Shown: piece after piece, positions 38,821 through 48,185 of the stretch
Layout: the number at the start of each line of letters is the position of its first letter
How positions within the stretch are numbered: position 1 is the stretch's first letter
Assembly: GCA_905234985.1 (NCBI GenBank)
Contig: CAJOJQ010000019.1
Span: 1 to 64,000, forward strand
From: an uncultured Christensenellaceae bacterium
GTDB taxonomy: Bacteria > Bacillota > Clostridia > Christensenellales > Aristaeellaceae
Length of the DNA: 64,000 bases
Direction of reading: 5' to 3'
Position numbers and translations under genes: made by a program
Notes under the pieces: model-generated
Seen by the model: the letters and a program-made list of their open reading frames with translations, nothing else
What the model was told of the DNA's origin: nothing
The model's database searches: none

Positions 38821-38953
38821 AGGTAGGAAGTAGAAGGCAGGAGGTAGGAGGTTTTATATAGTCCTCCAAAGTGAATGAAGTCCGTTTTTTTGTGCTTTTG
38901 TTTTCACACTATAAACCTCCTACCTCCTACCTCCTACTTCCTACCTCCTACCT
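38821..38953. mobile_element. MITE-like inverted-repeat element, copy 2
   Basis: AGGTAGGAAGTAGAAGGCAG and GGAGGTAGGAGG on the left can pair with CCTCCTACCTCCTACCTCC and CTACTTCCTACCTCCTACC on the right; TTTTATATAGTCCTCCAAA in between matches copy 1 at 25205-25223. The 13-bp outer repeats of copy 1 are not evident. The right end reaches the stop of the large GT-C-like gene, so this copy may shape the end of its transcript. Confidence 0.7.
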
Positions 38954-41900
38954 TTATGGCGGATTATCCCTTGCAGCTTTTCGGGGAAACGTTTGCCGTC
39001 CGCCAGGACGGCGGGCAGCCGGAACAGGCAGCGGCCAGCCAAAAGCAGGGTGCCGCCCAGCAAAAGATCGTGGCAGAGGGAAAAACAGAACAATTGCTTC
39101 TGGTTATCCGCAAAGCCGTTGCCCAGCACAGACAGGGGGAACTGGAGCGCCCCGGTGACGATCAGGAACAGGGGCACGGCGCACAGCATGCGCTTCCACT
39201 GGGGGCGGTTCTTTTGCAGGATGTACCATACGCACAGGAATACCAGCGCGCCGTAATACAGAATATAGCCTAAGAACGATCCCGGCGTGAGCCAGGAGCG
39301 CCAGCTCGGCCATAGGTTCCAGCCGTTCACCTCGTCGTGGTTCAGGTCCGTGTAATCCTGGCCCACGTAGACGCGGAAGCCGGTGTACAGGGACTTGGAT
39401 TCACTGGCGGCGTGATCCAGCATGAACCACAGCTTGGCGGGATGGGTCAGGTACCATTTCACGATGGTCAGCATGCTCACGTGGTCGTAGAAGCCCTTCT
39501 GCGCTTCTTCGGACAGGGGTTTATACACGTAATCAATGTCGTCCCCGAAGGAAACGTATTTGCCGATGTCCGGGGCCATGGCGGTATCCACGCCCAAGGC
39601 CTCCATATCGCCGATGGGATCGTCGGAAATCATGAAGATGCCGTAAAAATACGCCTGCCACATGGTATGCTTCTGGGATACACTGTCCTCGGTGCGGTCG
39701 GTCTGATACACGCCGACGGTGGAAACGGCCAGCACGCCGCACAGCGCCAGACACACCAGGGCTTGAATGGCCTGCAGGTCGTAGCGGTAGGGCCGATGGT
39801 ACCAGCACAGAATCAGGAAAAGCATAACGGCCCCCGGCGCGGCCATCACCATCTGGGATTTGGAGGTGATCAGGATGTTGAGGGAGAGGAACAGCCCCAG
39901 CAGCCAGACGGGCCGCTTCCAGCTTTTCTTCCGGGGCATCACGCAAAGATGCACGGCACACATGACGGAAAGCAGCACGCCCAGCAGGATGCTGCCCTCG
40001 CCAAAGAGGCTGTTGAACCAGGTGAGGTAGGTTTCATTGAATAGCATGAGGACGAGCAGGGCGGCGGCGGGAACGATCCATTTGCCCAGCAGGGGGAACA
40101 GGTCGCGGATGATTTGCAGCACGCAGACCAGCATGATCAGCCCCATGAGCCATGCCAGCAGGTAGGTGCTGAACCCCAAGCCCAAAGGCTCCGTCAGCAG
40201 GCGCAGAAGCCCCGCGAACCAGTACAGGCTGTAGGTGGGCTTTAAGGGGGTGAGCTTGAGGAAATCAAAACCGCTGGTATAGGCGTAATCCTCGATGGCG
40301 TAGCGCCCGGCCTGGCTGCCGGTGTTGAAATACGTCATGCTGTCCCAGGTGACGTCCAGCTGCTCCATCATGCGGCCATAGTCGCCGTTGTTGACGGAGG
40401 CGGGATGGTTTGCGGGCAGGTATACCGCCGTCAGGATGGCGGCGCAGACCAGGCCGGTGAGCAGCAGGAAGGGAAAGTGATGGGCGCTGAGGATCTCCGC
40501 CCAGCGGTTCAGCGCTTGAAGCGGGCGGGGAGCGGGGCCGTCCACACTGCGCACGGGGAGGGGAGAGGCGGCCACCACGTAAGGTTCTTCCATATACCGG
40601 GTGAACCATTGAACGGCCAGGGGCAGGCCGTAAACCGCCATGCACAGCAGCTCCGTCAGCAGCGCCGCGGTCAGGAAAGTCTGGTACAGCATGTACTGCT
40701 GGCTTTGGGCGTAGCCGTCCAAAATCAGGGCGAAGGGCAAAAACAGGGTGGAACACAGGGAAAACAGGGCGATCAGCCCCGCCCCCATGCGGCGTTTCCG
40801 GATGGCGCGCGCCGCCCAGAAGACCGTCAGCAAAAGCTGAATGAGGAAAAAGCCCGCCCAGTTCAGCGGCAGCACCTTCCATAGGAAGGGCAGCACGCCG
40901 CCCTCCGTCCGCGCGGCGGAAAAGCCCTTTTCGTTGGGGGTCAGAGTGCTGTTCCGGGTGTTTTCAAAGCCCTTTCCGCCCCACAGCTCCCGGGTACACA
41001 GCGCCTTGAAAAGCAGGCCGGGGCGGGAGAGGTAAGCGCTCAGGATTTTTTCGGTGGACAGACGGGAAAACAGCTTTTCCGCTTCCTGCTCGTCCCGGGG
41101 ATAGTGAACGTAGCTTTCCTGGGGTTCGTAGAAGGATTTTCCCACGTCGGGCAGATAGCTGCTATCCAGCCCCCATTCCCACAAAATGGCTTCGGGATCG
41201 TCCGCTTCCCGCAACAGGGCGTTGAAGGCGGATTCATACAGGGAAGCGTTGGAAAAATAGTCCACGTCGCTGCCCACCAGCTGAACGGCGCTTCCCACGC
41301 CGCTGAACAGCACCGCCGCCGTCAGCACCAGCAAAATGATTCTCCGGGAAAGGCCTTTGCGGCAGGAATAAATCAGCCAGCCGTTCACCGCCAGCACCAG
41401 GGGCAGGAACACGATAAGCGGCGACAGGGATTTGAGCAGCAGGATGGAGAGGAACGCCAGGGGAAAAAGCCATTTGAATCGGCGCGTTTCGTCCAGGCAG
41501 AAGGCCCTGAGCGCCGCCGCCATAAACAGCAGGGAAAACACGATGGCCGCCGCTTCGGGGTACAGGCTGCGGAAGATGGCGCAGAAGTTGCCGTCCGTAT
41601 ACACAAGGCACAGGATCAGCGCGGGAAGCATCCAGGCCCGGGGCAGCCTTTCATGCAGCGCCCCGGTGATCAGCCCCACAGCCAGGGCCAGCAGCAGCGC
41701 CCACACAAAGGAAAGGGCGTCGATGGAGAAGGACAGGCCGAAGGGTTCGGTGAAAAGCCGCACCAGGGCCACGGCGTACACGGTGCTGCCGCTGGCCCCG
41801 GGGGACAGGAGGGAGGCCCAGGAAAAGCGGGTGTAGCTGAACGCGGTCAGGGGCCGCACGTACTGCAAATTCCCCAGGGCCACATCCTCCGGCGTCCAGG

Positions 41901-42069
41901 TCAGCCCGCACTGGGACAGGATGATTTCGTACTGCCCAAAGTCGATGGGGTACAGGCGGGGTTCCCTAACAAAGCCGATCGCCAGGCAGAGGGCAGCGCA
42001 AACAAAGGCCGCCAGCGCGGGCATGCGGCTGGATGAAGCGCCAAACCATCCTTTCAGCCTTTTGATCAT
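38941..42069 (-). CDS. large GT-C-like membrane protein with internal duplication
   Basis: 1042 residues and about 24 predicted helices. The two halves look duplicated: half 1 has FGQYEIILSQCGLTW, FRSLYPEAAA and LVRLFTEPFGLSFSI; half 2 has GDYGRMMEQLDVTW, FNSLFGEGSI and LLRLLTEPLGLGFST. The same (F/Y)(N/R)SL(Y/F).E motif recurs in the 514-residue protein at 55014, so the three units are related. The fold resembles GT-C glycosyltransferases using lipid-linked sugars, with an early-loop acidic residue (D.G.Y), but no named family can be given. ATG overlaps the SGNH gene stop (ATGA). Last gene of the exopolysaccharide operon; its stop lies within the copy-2 repeat. Confidence 0.75.
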   Translation of the reverse strand: MIKRLKGWFGASSSRMPALAAFVCAALCLAIGFVREPRLYPIDFGQYEIILSQCGLTWTPEDVALGNLQYVRPLTAFSYTRFSWASLLSPGASGSTVYAVALVRLFTEPFGLSFSIDALSFVWALLLALAVGLITGALHERLPRAWMLPALILCLVYTDGNFCAIFRSLYPEAAAIVFSLLFMAAALRAFCLDETRRFKWLFPLAFLSILLLKSLSPLIVFLPLVLAVNGWLIYSCRKGLSRRIILLVLTAAVLFSGVGSAVQLVGSDVDYFSNASLYESAFNALLREADDPEAILWEWGLDSSYLPDVGKSFYEPQESYVHYPRDEQEAEKLFSRLSTEKILSAYLSRPGLLFKALCTRELWGGKGFENTRNSTLTPNEKGFSAARTEGGVLPFLWKVLPLNWAGFFLIQLLLTVFWAARAIRKRRMGAGLIALFSLCSTLFLPFALILDGYAQSQQYMLYQTFLTAALLTELLCMAVYGLPLAVQWFTRYMEEPYVVAASPLPVRSVDGPAPRPLQALNRWAEILSAHHFPFLLLTGLVCAAILTAVYLPANHPASVNNGDYGRMMEQLDVTWDSMTYFNTGSQAGRYAIEDYAYTSGFDFLKLTPLKPTYSLYWFAGLLRLLTEPLGLGFSTYLLAWLMGLIMLVCVLQIIRDLFPLLGKWIVPAAALLVLMLFNETYLTWFNSLFGEGSILLGVLLSVMCAVHLCVMPRKKSWKRPVWLLGLFLSLNILITSKSQMVMAAPGAVMLFLILCWYHRPYRYDLQAIQALVCLALCGVLAVSTVGVYQTDRTEDSVSQKHTMWQAYFYGIFMISDDPIGDMEALGVDTAMAPDIGKYVSFGDDIDYVYKPLSEEAQKGFYDHVSMLTIVKWYLTHPAKLWFMLDHAASESKSLYTGFRVYVGQDYTDLNHDEVNGWNLWPSWRSWLTPGSFLGYILYYGALVFLCVWYILQKNRPQWKRMLCAVPLFLIVTGALQFPLSVLGNGFADNQKQLFCFSLCHDLLLGGTLLLAGRCLFRLPAVLADGKRFPEKLQGIIRHKGRR

Positions 42070-44684
42070 TTCGTTTCTTCTTTCCAGGCCTGATGCAGGG
42101 CCAGCACCGTTTCATCGGTCAGGGCCTCGCTGACCGCCTCCAGCCGCCGGACGGAGATATCCGAGAAGCGGAAGGGCCGCCCGTACTGGTTCCGTTCGCA
42201 GCCGATATACAGATTGCCCAGGTAGGAAGCGATCTTGCAGTCCTTTTCCGCTTCCAGCCTGCCGTTCAGGTAAACGCGGTAATGGTTGTGTTCTTTCACG
42301 ATGGAAACCACCGCCTGATCCGCGGGATGGATTTGCACCTCCGCGTATTCCGTTCCGAGGACGAAGGAGAACACGGTATCGCTGGTCTGCCGCACCAGCA
42401 GGCCCCTGTACTTGCCGGGCGTTTCGTCGAAGCAGGAAATCACGCTGCCCCTGCGCACCGTCACCCGGTCCAGCAGGAAGGTGAGGGTCCAATCCTTTTC
42501 GGCGTTGTCGTACAGTTTCAGCCCCGTGTCCACATAGGCGTCCTTCTGATTGCCCACGAAGCTGGGGGAAAGGGTATACGTCACGTCCATGCCGGGATCC
42601 CGGGGCGCTTCGGCCAGGGGTTCGGGCCGCCAGGCCAAAATCTGTTCCTCCGCCATCAGCCCCCGGTATACGTCCAGGTTGTACACGGTGGCGCCGGACA
42701 CGCGGAAGATATTGCCCGAAGCGTCCGTCTGGGCGCCGATGAGGAAGGAGCCGTTATAGGCTGTACACGGGCTGGCGTTCTGATCCAGCACCTTTTCGCC
42801 GTTCAGATATACGGTGTAGGCGGAACGGTCCTTCACCACGGCTAAGCGGGAGGGAGCGTCCTTGGGCAGGGTGAGGTTCGCGCCAGTGCCCGCGCCGTAA
42901 ATCACGTTCAGGGTATCTTCCCCGATTTTCCGCACCAGCAGCCCGCGATAGGCCCCCGGTTCCTCGGAGAAGCAGGAGAAATACACCGTATCGCCCGCCT
43001 CGATTCGGGGTTCGATCTGGCTGAGCAGCGTAAAGGAGCCTTCGGGGTCGTCAAAGAGCCTGCAGCCGGTATCCACGTATTCCTGCCCGTCGCCCACAAA
43101 GCGGTTCTCCAGGGACAGAATCAGGTCGTCCTGGGTGACTTCCTTCATGTAGGCCGCCTTTTCCGCCAGGGGCAGCTGCTGCGGCTCCCAGGCCAGGGCG
43201 TCGGCTTCGCCCAGGGCGGAATCGTAAATCACCAAATCGCGGATCAGGGTCTTTCCGAAATGCATGCGCCGCCCCTCGGCGCTCACCTCGCAGCCCAAGA
43301 GCAGCGAGCCTTCGTAGGCGTTCAGCTCGGAGTCGATCAGCTTCACGTCCTCCACTACGTTTCCGTTCACGTAGATGGTGAAGGCCTTTCCTTTTTTCAC
43401 CACCACCAGGCGGATCACGTCCTCCGGGTCGGCCACGCGGATGGTCATGGTAGCGCCGATGGTGATTTCTAACTTTCCGTTCACCGCCCGGCAGACCCGG
43501 AAGCCGCCCATGCCCGGCACGTCGTTAAAGCAGGCCATGACCACGCGGGTGTTGTCACCGGTTTCGGGGAGGGTGAATTCGGAACACAGCGTCCAGGAAG
43601 CGAGGGGGTTTTCATAGAGCCGGTAACCCGTGTCGCTGTAATCCTGGATGCCGTCGCCCTGAAACTGTTCCGTGGCGGCGTAGGCGGGCGTGGACGCCAT
43701 GGCGCTGGTTTGATTCCAGATGTGGCCCGGATCCTGCCGCCGGTCAGGCAGGTCGTACTTGCTTTTCAGCAGTTCGGCAATGGCCCTGGCATATTTGGGC
43801 AGGCCGAATTTGTTGAAATGGCCGGGGTCAAGGAAATCCTGCAGGGGATCGATGTCGATTTCGGCGTAATTGTCGTTGAAATTGGTGAAATCAAAGCCGT
43901 ATTCCGCCACGATGGAGGCCACCCGGCGGAACTTCTGCTGTTCCGCGGCGGAAAGCTCATAGGGCGCGGCCACGATCTCCAGCTTGACGCCGTTCATCCG
44001 GCAGTATTCCAGCAGCATGCGGAAGTATTTTTCCTCTTTTTCGCCCAGTGCTTCTTCCCCTTGGGTGGCGTTCGGGTCCAGCACCGTGATAGGATACACC
44101 TTATCGGACGTTTCGGTGGAGTATATCTGTACTTCCTGATGGCTGTCCCAGGGAAAGTACTCAAAATCCTCCTGGGTCAGTTCCGTATACCGGTTATGGT
44201 ACGTGGAGAAGCCGAACAGCATGAACGCGCGGTTCTCTTCCGGCACGCTGGCCCAGATGTTTTCCACCTTTTCCTTGGACAGCCGCATGGCGATGGTGTT
44301 TTTCACCTGTACGGGATAAGAACCGTATTCCTGCTGGAAGGTGAGGCTGTAAGCGTCCAGCAGCACCACCTTGGGGGTCTGGTATTTCAGGGCTTCCAAC
44401 AAATAATAATAGGTGTTCCAGATGGGCTGGATGCTGCCCCAGAAGCGGTAGCCCGCGATGCCGTATTCGTCCCACAGGGTTTTGGTGCTGATGTTCATGC
44501 CCGCGTGGGAGGTGCCCAAAATCAGCACGTCCACGGTGTCCCTGGGCAGGGAATAATAATTGTGTACGGGCAGGGTGCCGTCCTCGTACTTGAATTCCAT
44601 TACGCACATGAGCAGCGCGCCGATCGCCAGGAAAACAAGCACGAACAGGGCGCCCTTCCCCGCTTTTTTCAGGATGTTTTTCAT
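42066..44684 (-). CDS. SGNH/AlgX-DltD-like O-acetylation protein with three LamG-like repeats
   Basis: 872 residues: an N-terminal membrane anchor (about 10-30), an extracellular SGNH-type domain to ~310, then three repeats of ~170 residues. The SGNH part has ILGTSHAGMNI with the likely nucleophile Ser and FLDPGHFNKFG with the Asp..His pair, as in AlgX/AlgJ and DltD partners of MBOAT proteins. Each repeat opens with (Y)(S/V)DTG.(R/K)L(Y/F) and contains (V/L)Y(V/L)NG..V, typical of concanavalin/LamG beta-sandwiches that bind glycans. It should transfer acetyl groups, passed out by the MBOAT protein encoded just upstream, onto the polymer while holding it. The repeats are unusual for such partners. 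Confidence 0.82.
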   Translation of the reverse strand: MKNILKKAGKGALFVLVFLAIGALLMCVMEFKYEDGTLPVHNYYSLPRDTVDVLILGTSHAGMNISTKTLWDEYGIAGYRFWGSIQPIWNTYYYLLEALKYQTPKVVLLDAYSLTFQQEYGSYPVQVKNTIAMRLSKEKVENIWASVPEENRAFMLFGFSTYHNRYTELTQEDFEYFPWDSHQEVQIYSTETSDKVYPITVLDPNATQGEEALGEKEEKYFRMLLEYCRMNGVKLEIVAAPYELSAAEQQKFRRVASIVAEYGFDFTNFNDNYAEIDIDPLQDFLDPGHFNKFGLPKYARAIAELLKSKYDLPDRRQDPGHIWNQTSAMASTPAYAATEQFQGDGIQDYSDTGYRLYENPLASWTLCSEFTLPETGDNTRVVMACFNDVPGMGGFRVCRAVNGKLEITIGATMTIRVADPEDVIRLVVVKKGKAFTIYVNGNVVEDVKLIDSELNAYEGSLLLGCEVSAEGRRMHFGKTLIRDLVIYDSALGEADALAWEPQQLPLAEKAAYMKEVTQDDLILSLENRFVGDGQEYVDTGCRLFDDPEGSFTLLSQIEPRIEAGDTVYFSCFSEEPGAYRGLLVRKIGEDTLNVIYGAGTGANLTLPKDAPSRLAVVKDRSAYTVYLNGEKVLDQNASPCTAYNGSFLIGAQTDASGNIFRVSGATVYNLDVYRGLMAEEQILAWRPEPLAEAPRDPGMDVTYTLSPSFVGNQKDAYVDTGLKLYDNAEKDWTLTFLLDRVTVRRGSVISCFDETPGKYRGLLVRQTSDTVFSFVLGTEYAEVQIHPADQAVVSIVKEHNHYRVYLNGRLEAEKDCKIASYLGNLYIGCERNQYGRPFRFSDISVRRLEAVSEALTDETVLALHQAWKEETK

Positions 44685-44714
44685 TGCATTGATCCTCCCG
44701 GTCAGCCCTTGGCG

Positions 44715-46223
44715 TCAGAACTGGAAATAGATGAAGCTGGCGGCGTCGAAGGCCGGGCCGTAAACGCCGAAGAGCAGGATCCAGAACAAAGCGCCGTAAA
44801 TCACCGCCCACCGCAGGGGCAGCGGCCAGGCCAGCAGCGAATCCCGGATGGATACGCCTCTTTCATGCAGGATATCCACGAAGAGCAGAATGAGAATGGA
44901 AAGCACCATCAGCCAGAAATCCGCCCGCTCCAGGCCTAAGGTGTACAGCGTGCCGTCCACCAGCAGCCAGGGATTCCATACGAAGGAGGATTTGATGATG
45001 TGGATGGCGGAGGAAAGATCCGTGGCCCGGAAAAACACCCAGGCGATATCCACCAGGATAAAGGTGAGCAGCATTTGGGCCAGCCGATGGCCGAAGGATT
45101 TCCGATTGACGCCGAGCTTATCCAGGGCCTTTTCCCGGACGGGCTTGAGCATATCGCCCACGATCTGCATGACGCCGTTCAGGCCGCCCCAGATCACGTA
45201 GGTCCACGCCGCGCCGTGCCACAGGCCGCTGACCAGGAACACGATCATGATGTTCCGGTACCGCTTCCATTTGGCGCAGCGGCTGCCGCCCAGGGGGAAA
45301 TAGATATAATCCCGGAACCAACTGGTAAGGGAAATGTGCCACCGCCGCCAGAAATCGGCCACGGAGGTGGCTAAGTAAGGCTCCTTGAAGTTCTGCATCA
45401 GATGGAAGCCCATCACCTGGGCCGAGCCGATGGCGATGGTGGTGTAGCCGTTGAAGTCGCAGTAAATCTGCACGGCGAACAGCACCGTGCCCAAAATGGG
45501 GATCACGCCCTCGTAGGAGCCGTAGTAGTTATAAATCTGATCCACCAGCATGGCCACCCGATCGGCCACAACCACCTTCATAAAGTAGCCCCAGGTCATA
45601 AGCATGAAACCCTTGGCCGCTTCCCGGGAATCAAAACGGTGCTTTTCCTGGAACTGCACCAGCAGGTTGCTGCTGCGCTCGATGGGGCCTGCCACCAATT
45701 GGGGGAAGAAGGACACGAACAGGGCGTAACGGAAGAAATTCTTTTCCGCCTTCGTTTTGCCCCGGTATACGTCGATCACGTAGCTTAAGGACTGGAAGGT
45801 GAAGAAGGAAATGCCCACCGGCAGGGCGATGTTCAGCTTGGGGATTTTGATTTGAACGCCCACCAGGGCAAAGAGGGAAACCGTGCTTTCCGTCAGGAAA
45901 TTGGCGTATTTGAACCAGGCCACCACGGAAAGCGTAAAGATGATGGTGACGGTGGTGTACAGGGTGGCCCGGCCTGTGCGGCGTTTTTCCGGCGGGACGC
46001 CTTCTTTTTCCTCCCGGCGGCAAATGTCGATGAACAGCGCGTCCAGGTATGTGACCAGGGTGCAGCCTAACATGAGCAGGATAAAGCGGGGGTCCCAGCA
46101 CATGTAAAAGTAATAGCTGCCCACCAGCAGGAGCGCGTTGCGCACCTTCTGCCATGGGATCAGGAAATACGCCATGGCGATGGCGGGAAAGAAAATCAGA
46201 TAGGACAGGGAGTTAAAAAGCAT
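44715..46223 (-). CDS. MBOAT family membrane O-acyltransferase (AlgI/DltB-like)
   Basis: 502 residues, about 11 helices. It should move an acyl (probably acetyl) group from a cytosolic donor across the membrane to an SGNH partner. Seen: YLIFFPAIAMAYFLIP, SFFTFQSLSYVIDVYRG, LVAGPIERSSNLLVQF, FWRRWHISLTSWFRDYIYFP and the catalytic His in VSGLWHGAAWTYVIWGGLNG. AAAGGAG precedes the ATG. It lies 30 bases upstream of the SGNH protein gene, the normal pair for exopolysaccharide O-acetylation. Confidence 0.93.
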   Translation of the reverse strand: MLFNSLSYLIFFPAIAMAYFLIPWQKVRNALLLVGSYYFYMCWDPRFILLMLGCTLVTYLDALFIDICRREEKEGVPPEKRRTGRATLYTTVTIIFTLSVVAWFKYANFLTESTVSLFALVGVQIKIPKLNIALPVGISFFTFQSLSYVIDVYRGKTKAEKNFFRYALFVSFFPQLVAGPIERSSNLLVQFQEKHRFDSREAAKGFMLMTWGYFMKVVVADRVAMLVDQIYNYYGSYEGVIPILGTVLFAVQIYCDFNGYTTIAIGSAQVMGFHLMQNFKEPYLATSVADFWRRWHISLTSWFRDYIYFPLGGSRCAKWKRYRNIMIVFLVSGLWHGAAWTYVIWGGLNGVMQIVGDMLKPVREKALDKLGVNRKSFGHRLAQMLLTFILVDIAWVFFRATDLSSAIHIIKSSFVWNPWLLVDGTLYTLGLERADFWLMVLSILILLFVDILHERGVSIRDSLLAWPLPLRWAVIYGALFWILLFGVYGPAFDAASFIYFQF

Positions 46224-46274
46224 GGTTTCTTCTCCTTTCGCCAGATGCGACTGGACGAAAAAGCGGCCTGCGTT

Positions 46275-48185
46275 TTATCGTTTTTTCTCTTTTTTTCCGT
46301 GGGCTTTCTTGGCGGGAGCGGGCGCTTCCTCCGCGGGGCCGTTTTGTTCCGACCCCGGGGCGGGCTGTTCCGGAACGGCGCTGGGAGCGGGCCGCGGGGG
46401 TTCGGCGGGCGCCTTCAGCGGCGCGGGGTCGCTCATGGCCACGCCTTCGCTGGCCACGATGCGGATATGCCCCGCCCGGATGGCCGCGCCCATATCAAAC
46501 TGGGCGTGGAGCGCTTCGGCGCGCAGGCGCGCCCGGTCCGCTTCCTCCTGCTGGAGCATAAGCACGCGGGAATCCCGGGCCGCTTTTTCCGCCGCCTCCC
46601 GCCGCTTTCTTTCCAGGCGGTCCATGACGGACTGGCGCACCAGGGCCATCACTTCCTTGACGGACATGCCGCTCATCATGCAGAGCAGGGCAAGAGCGTG
46701 GTAATGATAGCGGTTCTGGTTTTCCACAAACAGATGCAGCCCGGCGGTGCCGCAGAAGAGCAGCAGGCAGGCGTACATGGCGTCCGGACCCCGGCGCAGG
46801 CACAGGCAGCCGTACACCCCGGCGGCGAACAGCAGCACCAGATAATACAGGTCGCTCACGTCCATCATCCGGTACAGGAAACTTTCTCTTTCCGGCGTCA
46901 GGGCGCCCTGCTGATCCAAAAACAGGATGTTCCAGGACGCGCCGAAGTCGTCGTTGCCCCAAAGCACTTCAAATTTATGTACGAACAGGTCCAGCAGCGC
47001 CCGGGGGTCCACCTTCATCCGCTCCAGGGCTATGTCCCGGCACATGAGCTGGGCTTCCTGGGCCGAGCCTGTAGCTTCCAGGGCGGCGTAGAGGTAATTG
47101 GCGTCGTCCTCGTTCCAGCCGCCGTAGCTTTGCAGGTTCAGGCCCACCAGCAGGTTGTAGCCATAGGAGGCGCTGCCCGCCAACTGCCGGTTCACGGCGT
47201 AGCCCGTCGCCATGGTGAAAATGCCGGAAAGGCCAAAATAAACGGCGCATACCAGGGCGCAGCGCTTGACGCCCCGGTTCGTCAGCCGCAGGCCCAGGGG
47301 AATATCGTTCCGGGGCAGGGAGGGCAGCTCCTTCCTGGTGGGCAGCAGGCAAATGACCGCCGCGATCAGGAAAATCACCGCCATGGGCCGGATAAAGGAG
47401 CCGAAGGCCAGCACCGCCGCCATGGCCGTCAGTTCTCCGGCGCACAGCCAGGGATGCCGCTTCTGGCGTTCGGAATCCTTCATGGACAGGGCGAACAGCC
47501 ACGCGCCCAGCAGCAGCACCAGGGTAAACAGGGGTTCACTGGCCACGAAATTGCTGTACAGAATATTGGAGGGCAGGAAGGAAACGGCGGCCAGCGCCAC
47601 CAGGCCGCACAGCCTGCCGCCCAGCAGCCGGGCGATGCGCCAGACCACCAGGCACACGCCCGCCTCCAGCACTAAATTGAACATCAGCGCGGTATGCACG
47701 CTTTCGCCGAAAACGCCCAGCACCCAGGCCAGCACCCAGGGATAGCCGAACACGTGGGGGAACATGGACACGTAATCGCAATAGCCCACGCCGGCTTCCA
47801 CCAGGGTGCCCCGGTGCAGCAGCACCGCCATTTCATAATAGGTTTTATAGTCCGAAGCCGGGTCCATGGGCAGGGTACGGATCACCTGATAGCGGAGAAA
47901 CGTCCCCGAAAGCAGCAGCAGCGCGGCCAGCAGGTATTCCGCCGCAAGGGCCGGGCCGGGGTAACGGCCGAGCTTTTTGCTCATGTCCAGGCGCGCCCAC
48001 AGGGCGCACGCGCCCAGCAGAGCCAGGGTCAGCGCCAGCGCGCCTAAAATCCAGGCCCCTTTCAGCAGGTAAGGGTATTCCTGCCCCGCGCCTAAGCGGT
48101 TGAACACGCAGGCCATGGAAAACAGCATGCACAGCAGGAACACCAGCACCGCGAAATAGAAGAATGCGTTTTTCCGCAGCTTCAC
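46275..48185 (-). CDS. PMT/ArnT-like membrane glycosyltransferase
   Basis: 636 residues. About 12 helices to residue ~480; an early loop [20 protein letters not shown] carries acidic residues as in GT39/ArnT enzymes that take sugars from polyprenyl phosphate, and [18 protein letters not shown] and [19 protein letters not shown] fit that fold. The C-terminal ~150 residues are cytosolic: a charged coiled-coil ([20 protein letters not shown]) then a Pro/Ala-rich tail ending [11 protein letters not shown], an odd addition. GTG start overlaps the stop of the BcsB-like gene (GTGA). Its donor and acceptor cannot be told from sequence; adding a side sugar to the polymer is one possibility. Confidence 0.75.
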   Translation of the reverse strand: MKLRKNAFFYFAVLVFLLCMLFSMACVFNRLGAGQEYPYLLKGAWILGALALTLALLGACALWARLDMSKKLGRYPGPALAAEYLLAALLLLSGTFLRYQVIRTLPMDPASDYKTYYEMAVLLHRGTLVEAGVGYCDYVSMFPHVFGYPWVLAWVLGVFGESVHTALMFNLVLEAGVCLVVWRIARLLGGRLCGLVALAAVSFLPSNILYSNFVASEPLFTLVLLLGAWLFALSMKDSERQKRHPWLCAGELTAMAAVLAFGSFIRPMAVIFLIAAVICLLPTRKELPSLPRNDIPLGLRLTNRGVKRCALVCAVYFGLSGIFTMATGYAVNRQLAGSASYGYNLLVGLNLQSYGGWNEDDANYLYAALEATGSAQEAQLMCRDIALERMKVDPRALLDLFVHKFEVLWGNDDFGASWNILFLDQQGALTPERESFLYRMMDVSDLYYLVLLFAAGVYGCLCLRRGPDAMYACLLLFCGTAGLHLFVENQNRYHYHALALLCMMSGMSVKEVMALVRQSVMDRLERKRREAAEKAARDSRVLMLQQEEADRARLRAEALHAQFDMGAAIRAGHIRIVASEGVAMSDPAPLKAPAEPPRPAPSAVPEQPAPGSEQNGPAEEAPAPAKKAHGKKEKKR

